From contig JBCDFC010000200.1 of assembly GCA_039178805.1 (NCBI GenBank), positions 1 through 9,130 of the forward strand: a stretch of 9,130 nucleotides of DNA, written 5' to 3'. The translations under genes were made by a program, and so were the position numbers. A model generated the notes under the pieces. That model saw nothing but the letters and a program-made list of their open reading frames with translations. It was not told the DNA's origin and searched no databases. Each line of letters opens with the position of its first letter. Position 1 is the first letter of the stretch. This stretch comes from Thermohalobaculum sp039178805 (GTDB lineage: Bacteria > Pseudomonadota > Alphaproteobacteria > Rhodobacterales > Rhodobacteraceae). Positions 1 to 6,332 of this stretch are shown here, in pieces.

Positions 1-1
1 G

Positions 2-91
2 CTCTGGCTGATACGCGACCTGCGGCGGATGACGTTTCTCAGCGTCTCGAGCCGGGGCCTCCGGATCGGAACGGCTGTCGAGGTGGACTGA
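2..91 (+). CDS. C-terminal end of an unrecognised protein (partial)
   Basis: An open frame enters from the left edge and stops at TGA 89-91, giving 29 residues that end in RGLRIGTAVEVD. The piece has a basic segment (RDLRR) followed by a mixed hydrophobic stretch and has the look of a real protein end. It is too short to name a family, and no membrane or catalytic motif is visible. A GC-rich hairpin lies about 30 bases beyond the stop, which fits the end of a transcript. The frame choice rests only on position and plausible composition, so confidence is modest. Confidence 0.4.
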   Translation, partial: LWLIRDLRRMTFLSVSSRGLRIGTAVEVD

Positions 92-123
92 GCCAAACGC
101 TGCCGATCTCTGAGACCTATGGT

Positions 124-140
124 GGCCCGCCGCGCGGGCC
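124..140 (+). terminator. GC-rich hairpin, possible terminator
   Basis: GGCCCG (124-129) pairs perfectly with CGGGCC (135-140) around a 5-base loop. It follows the upstream stop codon by about 30 bases and is followed by a pyrimidine-rich stretch (cttgctatcttct), not a true run of T. It may end the upstream transcript. The bases just after it, TATCTT at 146-151, could serve as a weak -10 box for the next gene, but no convincing -35 box is present. Confidence 0.3.
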
Positions 141-199
141 CTTGCTATCTTCTCTGGGTCTCTCGATGCTCCGCTTTTCGGGCGGAGCGCAACGGTGCC

Positions 200-991
200 A
201 TGGTTGAAGAGCCGATGATCGACAGGGCGGGCGTGACGCCGCGCCCTCTCAACGATCAGACCGTCCTCGTCCTGGGGGGCAGTTCAGGCATCGGTCGGGC
301 GAGCGCCTTGGCGTTTCGAGCAGCCGGCGCTCAAGTCGCGATCGCCGGGCGCGACCCGGAACGCGGACAGGCGGCGGCCGAAGCGATCGGCGCGGCGTTC
401 CTGCCCTGCGATGCGTCCGATCCAGCAGCGGTCGAAGGTCTCGTCGAGGATGCGGAACAGAGCTTAGGCCGCATCGACACGCTGATGATCAGCACCGGTG
501 GCGCGAGGCTGCCGGAACTTCTGTTCCGTCAGAGCCTCGCAGACATCCGCGCGGGCCTGATGCAGGATCTGGCACCCTTCCTCTACGCCGCCCGCGCAGT
601 GCTGCCGGGCATGATGAAAGCAGGGCGCGGGTGCATCCTCTCCGTCGCCTCCGATGCCGGAAAGGTCGCAACCCCAGGCGAGGCCGTGATCGGCGCCGGC
701 ATGGCCGCGATCATCCAGTTTACCCGAACCCTCGCCATCGAGGGCAAACGCAACGGCGTGCGGGCGAATGTGCTGACCCCATCGCTGGTCGAAGGCACCC
801 CGCTGACCGAAAGGCTGATGGCCGAGGGGAGCTTCTCCGCCAAACTCTTCGCCAAGGCGCGTCCCCTCGCAGCCCTAGGGCCGACCGAAGCCGAGGACCT
901 GGCCGCCCTTGCGGTCTTCCTCGCCTCGCCCGCTGCACGCCGGATCACAGGACAGGCGATCAGCGTGAACGGCGGCATCTCGGCCGCGTAG
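200..991 (+). CDS. Atypical short-chain dehydrogenase/reductase (SDR) without the YxxxK dyad
   Basis: A 263-residue protein of classical SDR length. The Rossmann nucleotide-binding motif GGSSGIGRA is at residues 26-34, the segment equivalent to NNAG reads STGG near 98-101, and the C-terminal VFLASPAARRITGQAISVNGG is typical of the family. The catalytic Ser is present (Ser151), but the residues 13 and 17 further on, normally Tyr and Lys, are Ile164 and Met168 in IGAGMAAI. The helix Asn also appears replaced by Gln. The cofactor site is therefore intact while the usual hydride-transfer residues are lost, and this in a full-length frame with good coding character. It may use another mechanism, or bind cofactor or substrate without SDR chemistry. 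ATG 200 is preferred (GGAG at 184-187); ATG 215 is possible, and the open frame extends up to ATG 119, which lies at the edge of a hairpin and is unlikely. A decayed gene follows, so no operon partner is evident. Confidence 0.85.
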   Translation: MVEEPMIDRAGVTPRPLNDQTVLVLGGSSGIGRASALAFRAAGAQVAIAGRDPERGQAAAEAIGAAFLPCDASDPAAVEGLVEDAEQSLGRIDTLMISTGGARLPELLFRQSLADIRAGLMQDLAPFLYAARAVLPGMMKAGRGCILSVASDAGKVATPGEAVIGAGMAAIIQFTRTLAIEGKRNGVRANVLTPSLVEGTPLTERLMAEGSFSAKLFAKARPLAALGPTEAEDLAALAVFLASPAARRITGQAISVNGGISAA

Positions 992-1031
992 GCTGGGGCC
1001 GACACCCGCCACAGTAATAGCACCCGAAGAG

Positions 1032-1514
1032 GACACAATTCGCGATGCGGTCGAGCGCGAGGCTTCGGCCATCGACACCCTCCGACGCCACGCGTTCGAT
1101 GGCGATGATGAGGCGAACTTGGTCACCACTCGGCGGGCTTCAACTGTGCTGGCTTAGGAATTGGTCGGAACCGAGGAATGCGGCACTGTCATCGGCCATG
1201 TCGCGCTCTCTCCCGTGACCGCACCCATTACCGCCTTGGCACTGGCACCAATGGCGGTCGCTGAGACGCATTGACATCGCAGCGTCGGGAGCGTCCTCGT
1301 CTGCACCGCACTCAGTAAGGCGCCTGGACTGGGATGGAGGGCGGTATTCGTCCTCCACGATCCGCGCTTCTGCAGCCGACTGGGGTTCCAATCGAACCAC
1401 GCCGGTCAGTTCCACTGTCCTTGTTCAGGCCCAGCCTTTACCGCCATCGACCGGAGCGAAGACGACCTCTGGGAGGGCGGTAGCGCAGTCCATTCGCCTG
1501 CCTTCAACCGACAG
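1032..1514 (+). pseudogene. Decayed GNAT N-acetyltransferase
   Basis: Read in one forward frame, this stretch follows a YhbS-like GNAT acetyltransferase from end to end. Anchors in order are TIRDAVE (from 1035), AIDTLRRHAF (1068-1097), VIGHVALSPV (1188-1217), APMAVAE (1245-1265), SVGSVLV (1281-1301), LGWRAVFVLHDPRF (1329-1370), RLGF (1377-1388), AFTAI (1434-1448) and a final HSPAFN (1491-1508). Frame is kept throughout, but TAG at 1155-1157 and TGA at 1272-1274 interrupt it. The codon where Met is expected (1032-1034) is GAC, with an RBS-like AAGAGG just upstream. The acetyl-CoA loop, normally Q/RxxGxG, is degraded. Several G/C-poor codons fit relaxed selection. The family assignment comes from recalled consensus patterns and was not searched. 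Confidence 0.75.
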
Positions 1515-1830
1515 CCCAACAAGAGCTCAATCGAGCACCACCCATCAGACCCAATTGCTGGGCGGCCGATGCGAACCGAGAAGCTTTTGTCCGCTCGGCA
1601 ACTCATCGCCGCGCCCTCCCACAACAGGTTAGAACGCGATCGATGAAGAAACAGCGAACGCAGGAAAGGTCTGTCCCGCAACGGCCAGTGCCGCGTGTTA
1701 CGGACCGTTCATGCGAATCGGTCAACCATGTCGTGGCCGGGCGCGGCGCTACGCTCTAGCGATCAGAACGCAGAGGCCAGGCTCGCATCTCTCGACAGCG
1801 TCCGTTGGGCTCGCTAGAAGGCGCGGTTTG
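1515..1830. other. Stretch with no recognisable gene
   Basis: About 300 bases between the GNAT remnant and secG. Forward frames give no family resemblance. On the minus strand around 1520-1620 a peptide containing SVRIGRP and SDGW faintly recalls small hypothetical proteins, but its frame runs on into the antisense of the GNAT remnant, so it is not annotated as a gene. A small perfect hairpin, CGCTA (1747-1751) with TAGCG (1757-1761), is present. The secG promoter must lie here or further upstream, but no convincing -35/-10 pair was found. Confidence 0.5.
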
Positions 1831-1850
1831 AAGGCAGTCCTGGAGGCTCC

Positions 1851-2243
1851 ATGGAGAGCGTTGTCCTCGTCGTCCACCTGATCATCGCGCTCTGTCTGAT
1901 CGCGGTTGTCCTCTTGCAGCGCTCCGAAGGCGGTGCGCTCGGGATCGGCGGTGGCGGCGGCGGGCTTGTCTCGCAGCGGGGCGCGACCTCGGCGCTCAGC
2001 CGCGTGACCTGGGGACTTGCCATCGCCTTCATTACGACCTCCATCACCCTCACGATCCTTTCGGGAGGAGGCGGTACCGGATCGGTTGTGGACGACTTCA
2101 CGCAGCCGGCCGACCAGGTCGAGATCCCGCTGCCAGGCGCCGTGGGCGGTGGCGATGCCCCGTCTGGCGATGCCCCTGCTGGCGGCGGTCTCGGCGATGG
2201 CGGATCCCTCTTGCCGCTGCCAACACCGCCAGCGGCAGACTAG
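1851..2243 (+). CDS. secG: Preprotein translocase subunit SecG
   Basis: SecG is the small auxiliary membrane subunit of the SecYEG channel and assists SecA-driven export across the inner membrane. The 130-residue protein has the expected layout: a first membrane helix (about residues 3-23, VVLVVHLIIALCLIAVVLLQ), then RSEGGALG and a glycine run with SQRGA, then a second helix (about 52-71). VLLQRSEGGALG is the SecG hallmark, and its position after helix one fits. The tail after residue 72 is long and rich in Gly, Asp, Ala and Pro, as is common in alphaproteobacterial SecG. GGAGG at 1842-1846 sits four bases before ATG, fixing the start. The next gene starts 68 bases downstream on the same strand, so co-transcription is possible. 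Confidence 0.95.
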   Translation: MESVVLVVHLIIALCLIAVVLLQRSEGGALGIGGGGGGLVSQRGATSALSRVTWGLAIAFITTSITLTILSGGGGTGSVVDDFTQPADQVEIPLPGAVGGGDAPSGDAPAGGGLGDGGSLLPLPTPPAAD

Positions 2244-2311
2244 CTGCGCCGGCGCCGACTGGGAGCTCATGAGCACGCCCATACTGCGATGGATTGCGGT
2301 TTGAGGACGCC

Positions 2312-4054
2312 ATGACCGCCTTCGCCGCCCTGCTGGATCGGATTGGCCTTCTTCTCGGCGATGCTCTCACGCGGCTCCTGCGCTGGACGCGCGGGCCTGC
2401 CTGGCGGGGCATGTTGGCTGCAGGTCTCGTGGCGCTCGCCACGGCTCTTCCGGGCACGATGAGCCTGCCCGTCACCGATCGCGACGAAGGGCGCTTCGTA
2501 CAGGCGACGAAGCAGATGATGGAGACGGGCGACTTCGTCGATATCCGTTTCCAGGACGAGCCGCGCTGGAAAAAACCAATCGGCATCTATTGGTTGCAGG
2601 CGGCAGCCGCGCTGCCGGCGGGTGGTGCCGCGGCGCCGATCTGGACCTACCGGCTCCCCTCCGTGCTCGGCATCGTGCTGGCGGCCATGGTGACGGTCTG
2701 GGCCGCGCGCCCGCTCATGCGCGGCGACAGGGCGGCGCTCGCTGGGATCGCCATGGGCACTGCGACCCTCGCCGCTGCCGAGGCGACCATCGCCAAGACC
2801 GACGCGGCCATGCTGCTGACCGCCGTGCTTGCCATGGGCGCGCTCGCGCGGGTCGTCATGGGGCAAGCCAAGCGGTTCACCTGGCTCGTCTTCTGGCTCG
2901 CCATCGCCGGCGGGATCCTCCTCAAGGGGCCGATCATCCCGGCCATCGCGGCCCTCGCGCTTCTCGCCTTCTGCGTCGGGCAGCGGGTCGCGGGCAGGCC
3001 GATGCCCGCTCTCGGCGCGCTGCGGCCGCTGCCGGGGCTCGTGCTCACGGCAGCGCTCGTCCTGCCTTGGCTCTCGGCGATCTGGACCATCTCCGAGGGG
3101 CGCTTCTTCGCTGAGTCCATCGGACGCGATCTTCTCGGCAAGGTCGCCGAGGGCCAGGAGAAGCACTGGGGTCCGCCCGGTCTCTACAGCGCCATTGTCT
3201 GGGGTACCTTCTGGCCCTGGGCGGCGTTTCTGCCGGGTGCGCTCGCCATGGGCTGGGCCGCACGCGGGCGGGCGGGGCTGGCGCTGCCGCTGCTCTTTCT
3301 CGCCTCTTGGGTCGTGCCCTTCTGGTTGGTGCTCGAGCTCGTGCCGACGAAGCTTCCGCATTACGTCCTACCGCTCTACCCGGCGCTTGCGATCCTGATC
3401 GCTTGGCATCTGAGCACGGGGGTCGCGCCGCAACCGCGCTGGATGCGCATGCTCTCAGCGGTCCTTGCCGGGCTGCCCGGGGTCGTGCTCGGGCTTGCGG
3501 CCATAGCGCTTCCAGTGATCCTCGAAGGGACGCCATCCATCCCTGCAAGCCTTCTCGGCCTTCTCGGAGCGCTCCTCGCGCTCGCAGCAGCACGGGCGGC
3601 GCTCACCGGCCGGCTCCTCGATCAGGCAGGCGCGAGCATCGCTGCCGCCATCGCGATCTTCGCGGCGGTTCTGCAGTTCGGGCTGCCGAGCCTCGGCACC
3701 GCCTTTGCCACACCTCGGCTCGCGGCGCTGGCCGAGCCGTGGCGCGCCTGCTCGGCGGGTCCCCTCGTCTCGCTTGGCTATCGCGAGCCGAGCCTCGTGT
3801 TTCGGGCTGGCACCGACACGCTCCTTGCGCGCCCAGAAGAGGCGGCGGCGCAGCTTACGGCGGAGCCTGGCACACTCCTCCTGCTCCTCGACGGACGAGC
3901 GACCGATCGGCTGGCGGAGGCACGGGGCCCGGAAGCACCGGAGCTCGTCCCCCGCGGCAGCCATACCTTCTTCAACTACAACCGCGGGCGCATGGAGACT
4001 GTCACTCTGATGACGCTCGACGACCCCCGTTTCGAGGCCTGTGCCCCAGGTTAG
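2312..4054 (+). CDS. ArnT-like/GT83 membrane glycosyltransferase
   Basis: A 580-residue polytopic inner-membrane enzyme of the GT-C fold, family PMT/ArnT (GT83). These enzymes take a sugar from a polyprenyl-phosphate carrier and attach it to an acceptor, such as lipid A in ArnT itself, on the periplasmic face. The first periplasmic loop holds the catalytic signature LPVTDRDEGRF (Asp56, Asp58 and Glu59), followed by the family block ETGDFVDIRFQDEPRWKKPI (to about residue 90). Many hydrophobic helices follow, then VPTKLPHYVLPLYPA from about residue 344, also typical. The last 120 or so residues form a soluble C-terminal domain. ATG 2312 is chosen because GAGG at 2303-2306 lies five bases upstream; an in-frame TTG at 2294 would add six residues. 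The neighbouring GT2 and LABN genes very probably supply the donor lipid. Whether the acceptor is lipid A, hopanoid or something else cannot be told. Confidence 0.88.
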   Translation: MTAFAALLDRIGLLLGDALTRLLRWTRGPAWRGMLAAGLVALATALPGTMSLPVTDRDEGRFVQATKQMMETGDFVDIRFQDEPRWKKPIGIYWLQAAAALPAGGAAAPIWTYRLPSVLGIVLAAMVTVWAARPLMRGDRAALAGIAMGTATLAAAEATIAKTDAAMLLTAVLAMGALARVVMGQAKRFTWLVFWLAIAGGILLKGPIIPAIAALALLAFCVGQRVAGRPMPALGALRPLPGLVLTAALVLPWLSAIWTISEGRFFAESIGRDLLGKVAEGQEKHWGPPGLYSAIVWGTFWPWAAFLPGALAMGWAARGRAGLALPLLFLASWVVPFWLVLELVPTKLPHYVLPLYPALAILIAWHLSTGVAPQPRWMRMLSAVLAGLPGVVLGLAAIALPVILEGTPSIPASLLGLLGALLALAAARAALTGRLLDQAGASIAAAIAIFAAVLQFGLPSLGTAFATPRLAALAEPWRACSAGPLVSLGYREPSLVFRAGTDTLLARPEEAAAQLTAEPGTLLLLLDGRATDRLAEARGPEAPELVPRGSHTFFNYNRGRMETVTLMTLDDPRFEACAPG

Positions 4055-4112
4055 GCGCGAGACGGAGCCCTGGGAGGGGGCCTGGGCGCGAACCTCACGG
4101 GGCACCGCTCTC

Positions 4113-4141
4113 TGGCCAAGCCTGCGCACCGCCCCTATACG
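4113..4141 (+). promoter_or_regulatory. Candidate sigma-70-type promoter for the GT2-LABN pair
   Basis: TGGCCA (4113-4118) and TATACG (4136-4141) each match four of six consensus bases and are separated by exactly 17 bases. Transcription would begin near 4148, leaving a leader of about 50 bases before the GT2 start. A second -10-like TATGCT (4150-4155) lies just downstream without a good -35 box. The 143-base gap after the GT83 gene leaves room for a separate promoter. Confidence 0.3.
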
Positions 4142-4197
4142 GCAGCGCCTATGCTGCAACACCGCAACCGGCGCGACGATGGGGAAGGAGGGCGCGC

Positions 4198-4941
4198 ATG
4201 GCAGATCGACCGCGCTTTACCGTCGTCGCACCCATGTTGAACGAAGCTGAGAACGTCGCGCGCCTCGCCGACGAGATCGCCGTCGCCTGCGCGCCGCATG
4301 CGCCTTTCGAGGCGATCTTCGTCAACGATGGCTCGACCGACGCGACCGCCGAGACCATCGCCGAGACGCGGCGGCGCCACCCCTGGCTGCGTGAGCTGCG
4401 CCACGCAAAACCCTGCGGGCAGTCCGCTGCCGTGAGGTCTGGCGTGCTGGCCGCCGCGGCCCCCGTGATCTGCACGATCGACGGCGACGGGCAGAACCCG
4501 CCGAGCGAGATCCCGAAGCTCGTGGCGCCGCTGATCGGTGAGGAAGCTGACCCGGCACTGGGCCTCGTCGCGGGGCAACGCGTCGACCGGCAGGACACGA
4601 CATCGAAACGCCTCGCCTCGCGCGCGGCGAACGCTCTCCGCTCACGCCTGCTCCAAGACGACACGCGCGACACGGGCTGCGGGCTGAAGGCGTTCCGGCG
4701 CGAGGTCTTCCTCTCGCTGCCCTTCTTCGACCATCTGCACCGCTATCTGCCGGCGCTCGTCCGGCGGGAGGGCCACCACGTGGCACTCGTCGATGTGAGC
4801 CACCGGGCGCGCGAAGCGGGTCGCTCGAAATACACCAATCTCGGTCGGGCACTCGTCGGCATCACCGATCTCTTCGGGGTCTGGTGGCTGATCCGCCGCC
4901 GTCGCTTGGCCCAAGTCACGCATACGGATCCCGGCGAATGA
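4198..4941 (+). CDS. GT2 glycosyltransferase, polyprenyl-phosphate sugar synthase type (DPM1-like)
   Basis: A 247-residue GT-A fold enzyme predicted to transfer a sugar from a nucleotide sugar to polyprenyl phosphate at the cytoplasmic face. Visible motifs are VVAPMLNEAENV near the start, VNDGSTD (42-48), the metal-binding IDGDGQNPP (94-102, with Asp95 and Asp97 as the DxD pair), DTGCGLKAF (158-166), HRYLPAL (181-187) and AGRSKY (207-212). This is the order found in dolichol-phosphate mannose synthases and ArnC-like enzymes. Unlike ArnC it has no C-terminal pair of membrane helices, only a tail with FGVWWLIRRRR that could lie on the membrane surface. GAAGGAGG at 4184-4191 is a strong ribosome binding site and fixes the start. 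The stop overlaps the LABN start by four bases (ATGA), implying translational coupling and probably a shared function. Confidence 0.92.
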   Translation: MADRPRFTVVAPMLNEAENVARLADEIAVACAPHAPFEAIFVNDGSTDATAETIAETRRRHPWLRELRHAKPCGQSAAVRSGVLAAAAPVICTIDGDGQNPPSEIPKLVAPLIGEEADPALGLVAGQRVDRQDTTSKRLASRAANALRSRLLQDDTRDTGCGLKAFRREVFLSLPFFDHLHRYLPALVRREGHHVALVDVSHRAREAGRSKYTNLGRALVGITDLFGVWWLIRRRRLAQVTHTDPGE

Positions 4942-5276
4942 CCTGGCTTGCCGACGCGCTCGGCGCAAAGAGCGATCTCGAGCTTACCTGGATCCTCGTC
5001 GGCCTCGGCGGGCAGGCGCTCTTCATGATGCGGTTTCTGGTGCAGTGGATCGCGTCGGAACGAGAGCGAAGGTCGGTCGTGCCGGTCGCCTTTTGGTGGT
5101 TTTCCATTGGCGGCGCGGCGGTGCTGCTCGCCTACGCGATCTGGCGCGCCGATCCGGTCTTCATCATCGGTCAATCGCTGGGGTTCTTCATCTACAGCCG
5201 AAATCTCTGGCTGATCCACGCTGAGAACAGGCGCAACAGGCTGCTGGGCGGCGCCGCGGGCGAGAGCGACGAATAG
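4938..5276 (+). CDS. Small LABN-domain membrane protein
   Basis: A 112-residue integral membrane protein matching the lipid-A-disaccharide-synthase N-terminal (LABN) domain as a stand-alone unit. Three hydrophobic segments lie at about residues 15-32, 50-68 and 72-93. Conserved-looking elements are GQALFMMRFLVQWIASER, SVVPVAFWWFSIGG, and IIGQSLGFFIYSRNLWLI. Its start overlaps the GT2 stop (ATGA at 4938-4941); the frame extends upstream to 4884, but that region is inside the GT2 gene and has no ribosome binding site. The exact role of free-standing LABN proteins is not settled. From the overlap with GT2 and the nearby GT83 gene I infer a part in anchoring GT2 or in handling the polyprenyl-linked sugar, possibly its flipping. 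It is not LpxB: the catalytic part is absent. Confidence 0.88.
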   Translation: MTWLADALGAKSDLELTWILVGLGGQALFMMRFLVQWIASERERRSVVPVAFWWFSIGGAAVLLAYAIWRADPVFIIGQSLGFFIYSRNLWLIHAENRRNRLLGGAAGESDE

Positions 5277-5335
5277 GAACGCGCCTGGCGAAACCCTAAT
5301 TGCACCGCCATTGCCGGGCCCGATCCGACAGAAGC

Positions 5336-5382
5336 GCCGATCGCCCCCGGATGCCCCGGTCGCTCCCCGGCGCGATCTCGGC
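5336..5382. terminator. Hairpin between convergent genes
   Basis: GCCGATCGC (5336-5344) can pair with GCGATC-T-CGGC (5372-5382), nine base pairs with one bulged base, enclosing a C/G-rich loop with three CCCCGG-like blocks. It lies between the LABN stop and the stop of the minus-strand gene, where a bidirectional terminator would be expected. No T run follows on either strand, so it would not be a textbook intrinsic terminator. Confidence 0.3.
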
Positions 5383-5398
5383 AGGCATCGCGGCGCTG

Positions 5399-6157
5399 TC
5401 AGCGCGGTTCGAAACCTCGCTGACCGTTGGCGCTGAACCGGAATGGCTGCGTGCGGACCGGGTCGAGAATGCTCGAGATCGAGATGCTGGTGATCACATC
5501 CACATGCGCCACGACCTGCACCGGGCTGCCGGCATTGTAGGGCGGTGTGATCGAGGTTTCGCCCTTCATCCTGAGCCCGAAACCCGTCCATGGCGCTTTC
5601 GGAAAGTCGATATAGAGCGACGGGATGTAGAGCCCCGGCTTCATACCCGCAGGCGCCGACGCACCATAGGCGCCGTTCAGCCGGATCCAGACTTCGAAGC
5701 ATTTCCACTTCATCCGCGGCCAGTGATATCCCCACCAGTAGAACTGCCGCGACTGGCCCGGCTGCGCGCCGCTATAATCGAAGGGGTTCATATTGTCTGG
5801 GTTCAGGATCGAGGTGGAGGCGACCGAGAGGTCCACCACAGCCTGGTTGTCCTTGATGATGTCCCAGGCGAGGCGGGTCGCCGCCACGCGATCCACGCCC
5901 TTCCCGGCCTTCGGCGTGGACAGCAAGGTCGGAAGCTCAGCGATCTCCGCCTGGAAGGCAGCATCGGGCCACGCCTCGTCGATCTGACGAAAGCCGAGCG
6001 CGAGCCCGTCTTCAGGCATCGCGGCATCGGTCTGTTCGAGGTCGTAGACCGCGCGATGCAGGACGGTGCCATGCTCATCCTGCAGCTCGAAGGCGACCTG
6101 CTCGCCCGGCTGCGGCACGTTCTCATCGGCCTGGAGCGATGCTTGAGGAATGAACAT
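5399..6157 (-). CDS. Hypothetical protein of unrecognised family, tryptophan-rich centre
   Basis: A 252-residue protein that I cannot assign. It has no signal peptide and no membrane helix, so it is probably cytosolic. The first 60 residues are acidic (for example VAFELQDEHG, YDLEQTD). Residues 96-120 (LAWDIIKDNQAVVDLSV and onward) precede an unusual aromatic, Trp-dense block at 130-147 (YWWGYHWPRMKWKCFEVW), and the C-terminal 90 residues alternate hydrophobic and polar in a beta-strand manner (SLYIDF, VQVVAHVDVITSISISSI). The coding character is good and the opposite-strand frames are poor. ATG 6157 is chosen because AGGGAAGGAA lies just before it; an in-frame GTG at 6160 is adjacent. The gene is divergent from the phosphoesterase and convergent with the LABN gene, so it forms its own transcription unit. 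Function is unknown. Confidence 0.7.
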   Translation of the reverse strand: MFIPQASLQADENVPQPGEQVAFELQDEHGTVLHRAVYDLEQTDAAMPEDGLALGFRQIDEAWPDAAFQAEIAELPTLLSTPKAGKGVDRVAATRLAWDIIKDNQAVVDLSVASTSILNPDNMNPFDYSGAQPGQSRQFYWWGYHWPRMKWKCFEVWIRLNGAYGASAPAGMKPGLYIPSLYIDFPKAPWTGFGLRMKGETSITPPYNAGSPVQVVAHVDVITSISISSILDPVRTQPFRFSANGQRGFEPR

Positions 6158-6190
6158 CACATTTCCTTCCCTGCAGAATGCGCCAGTCCT

Positions 6191-6219
6191 TCGACCGGCA
6201 TTGGAAGGAGGGGTATGCT
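6191..6219 (+). promoter_or_regulatory. Candidate promoter for the phosphoesterase
   Basis: TCGACC (6191-6196) and TATGCT (6214-6219) match four of six consensus bases each, with a 17-base spacer. Transcription would start near 6226, giving a leader of about 107 bases. It sits in the divergent intergenic region, and a palindrome follows immediately downstream. Confidence 0.35.
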
Positions 6220-6234
6220 CAGGGCATCTTCGTG

Positions 6235-6247
6235 ATCTGTGACAGAT
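6235..6247. promoter_or_regulatory. 13-base palindrome, possible operator
   Basis: ATCTGT-G-ACAGAT is a perfect palindrome with a single central base. It lies about 10-20 bases beyond the predicted transcription start of the phosphoesterase gene, where a repressor could act. A further TGACA follows at once (6247-6251), giving a partly repeated TGACAGATGACA. Palindromes with six-base arms occur by chance about twice in a window of this size, so position is the only support. Confidence 0.25.
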
Positions 6248-6332
6248 GACACCGAAACGTCGCGCCTAGATCGTCAGCGCTTCGCGCTTAGGCCCGAGCC
6301 TGACGGTGCCCGAACCGATTTAGGAGCCTCCC

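Noticed and set aside
1406..1681. Minus-strand 91-residue frame with SVRIGRP and SDGW segments, faintly like small hypothetical proteins
   Set aside because: Its lower part is antisense to the clearly GNAT-like end of the pseudogene, it has no good ribosome binding site, and the resemblance is too weak to name a family.
2265..2274. GCTCATGAGC palindrome between secG and the GT83 gene
   Set aside because: Ten-base palindromes are expected about nine times by chance in a window this long, and nothing nearby supports an operator.
1749..2282. Minus-strand 177-residue frame across secG
   Set aside because: It is a shadow of secG: low-complexity, charged, and without any domain pattern, while the forward frame is unmistakably SecG.
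2267..3361. Long minus-strand frame opposite the GT83 gene
   Set aside because: Composed mostly of Arg, Gly, Pro, Glu and Asp, as expected from the antisense of a GC-rich membrane protein gene; the forward frame carries the family motifs.
3307..4197. Upstream extension of the GT2 frame to 3307
   Set aside because: The extension runs out of frame through the GT83 gene with arginine-rich shadow composition; the strong ribosome binding site at 4184-4191 and the normal GT2 N-terminus fix the start at 4198.
5404..5416. GGTTCGAAACC resembling a tRNA T-arm
   Set aside because: It encodes the last residues of the minus-strand protein, and no anticodon arm, D-arm or acceptor stem can be built around it.
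6232..6252. Pho box upstream of the phosphoesterase
   Set aside because: The two TGTCA-like units repeat every seven bases; a Pho box needs an eleven-base period.
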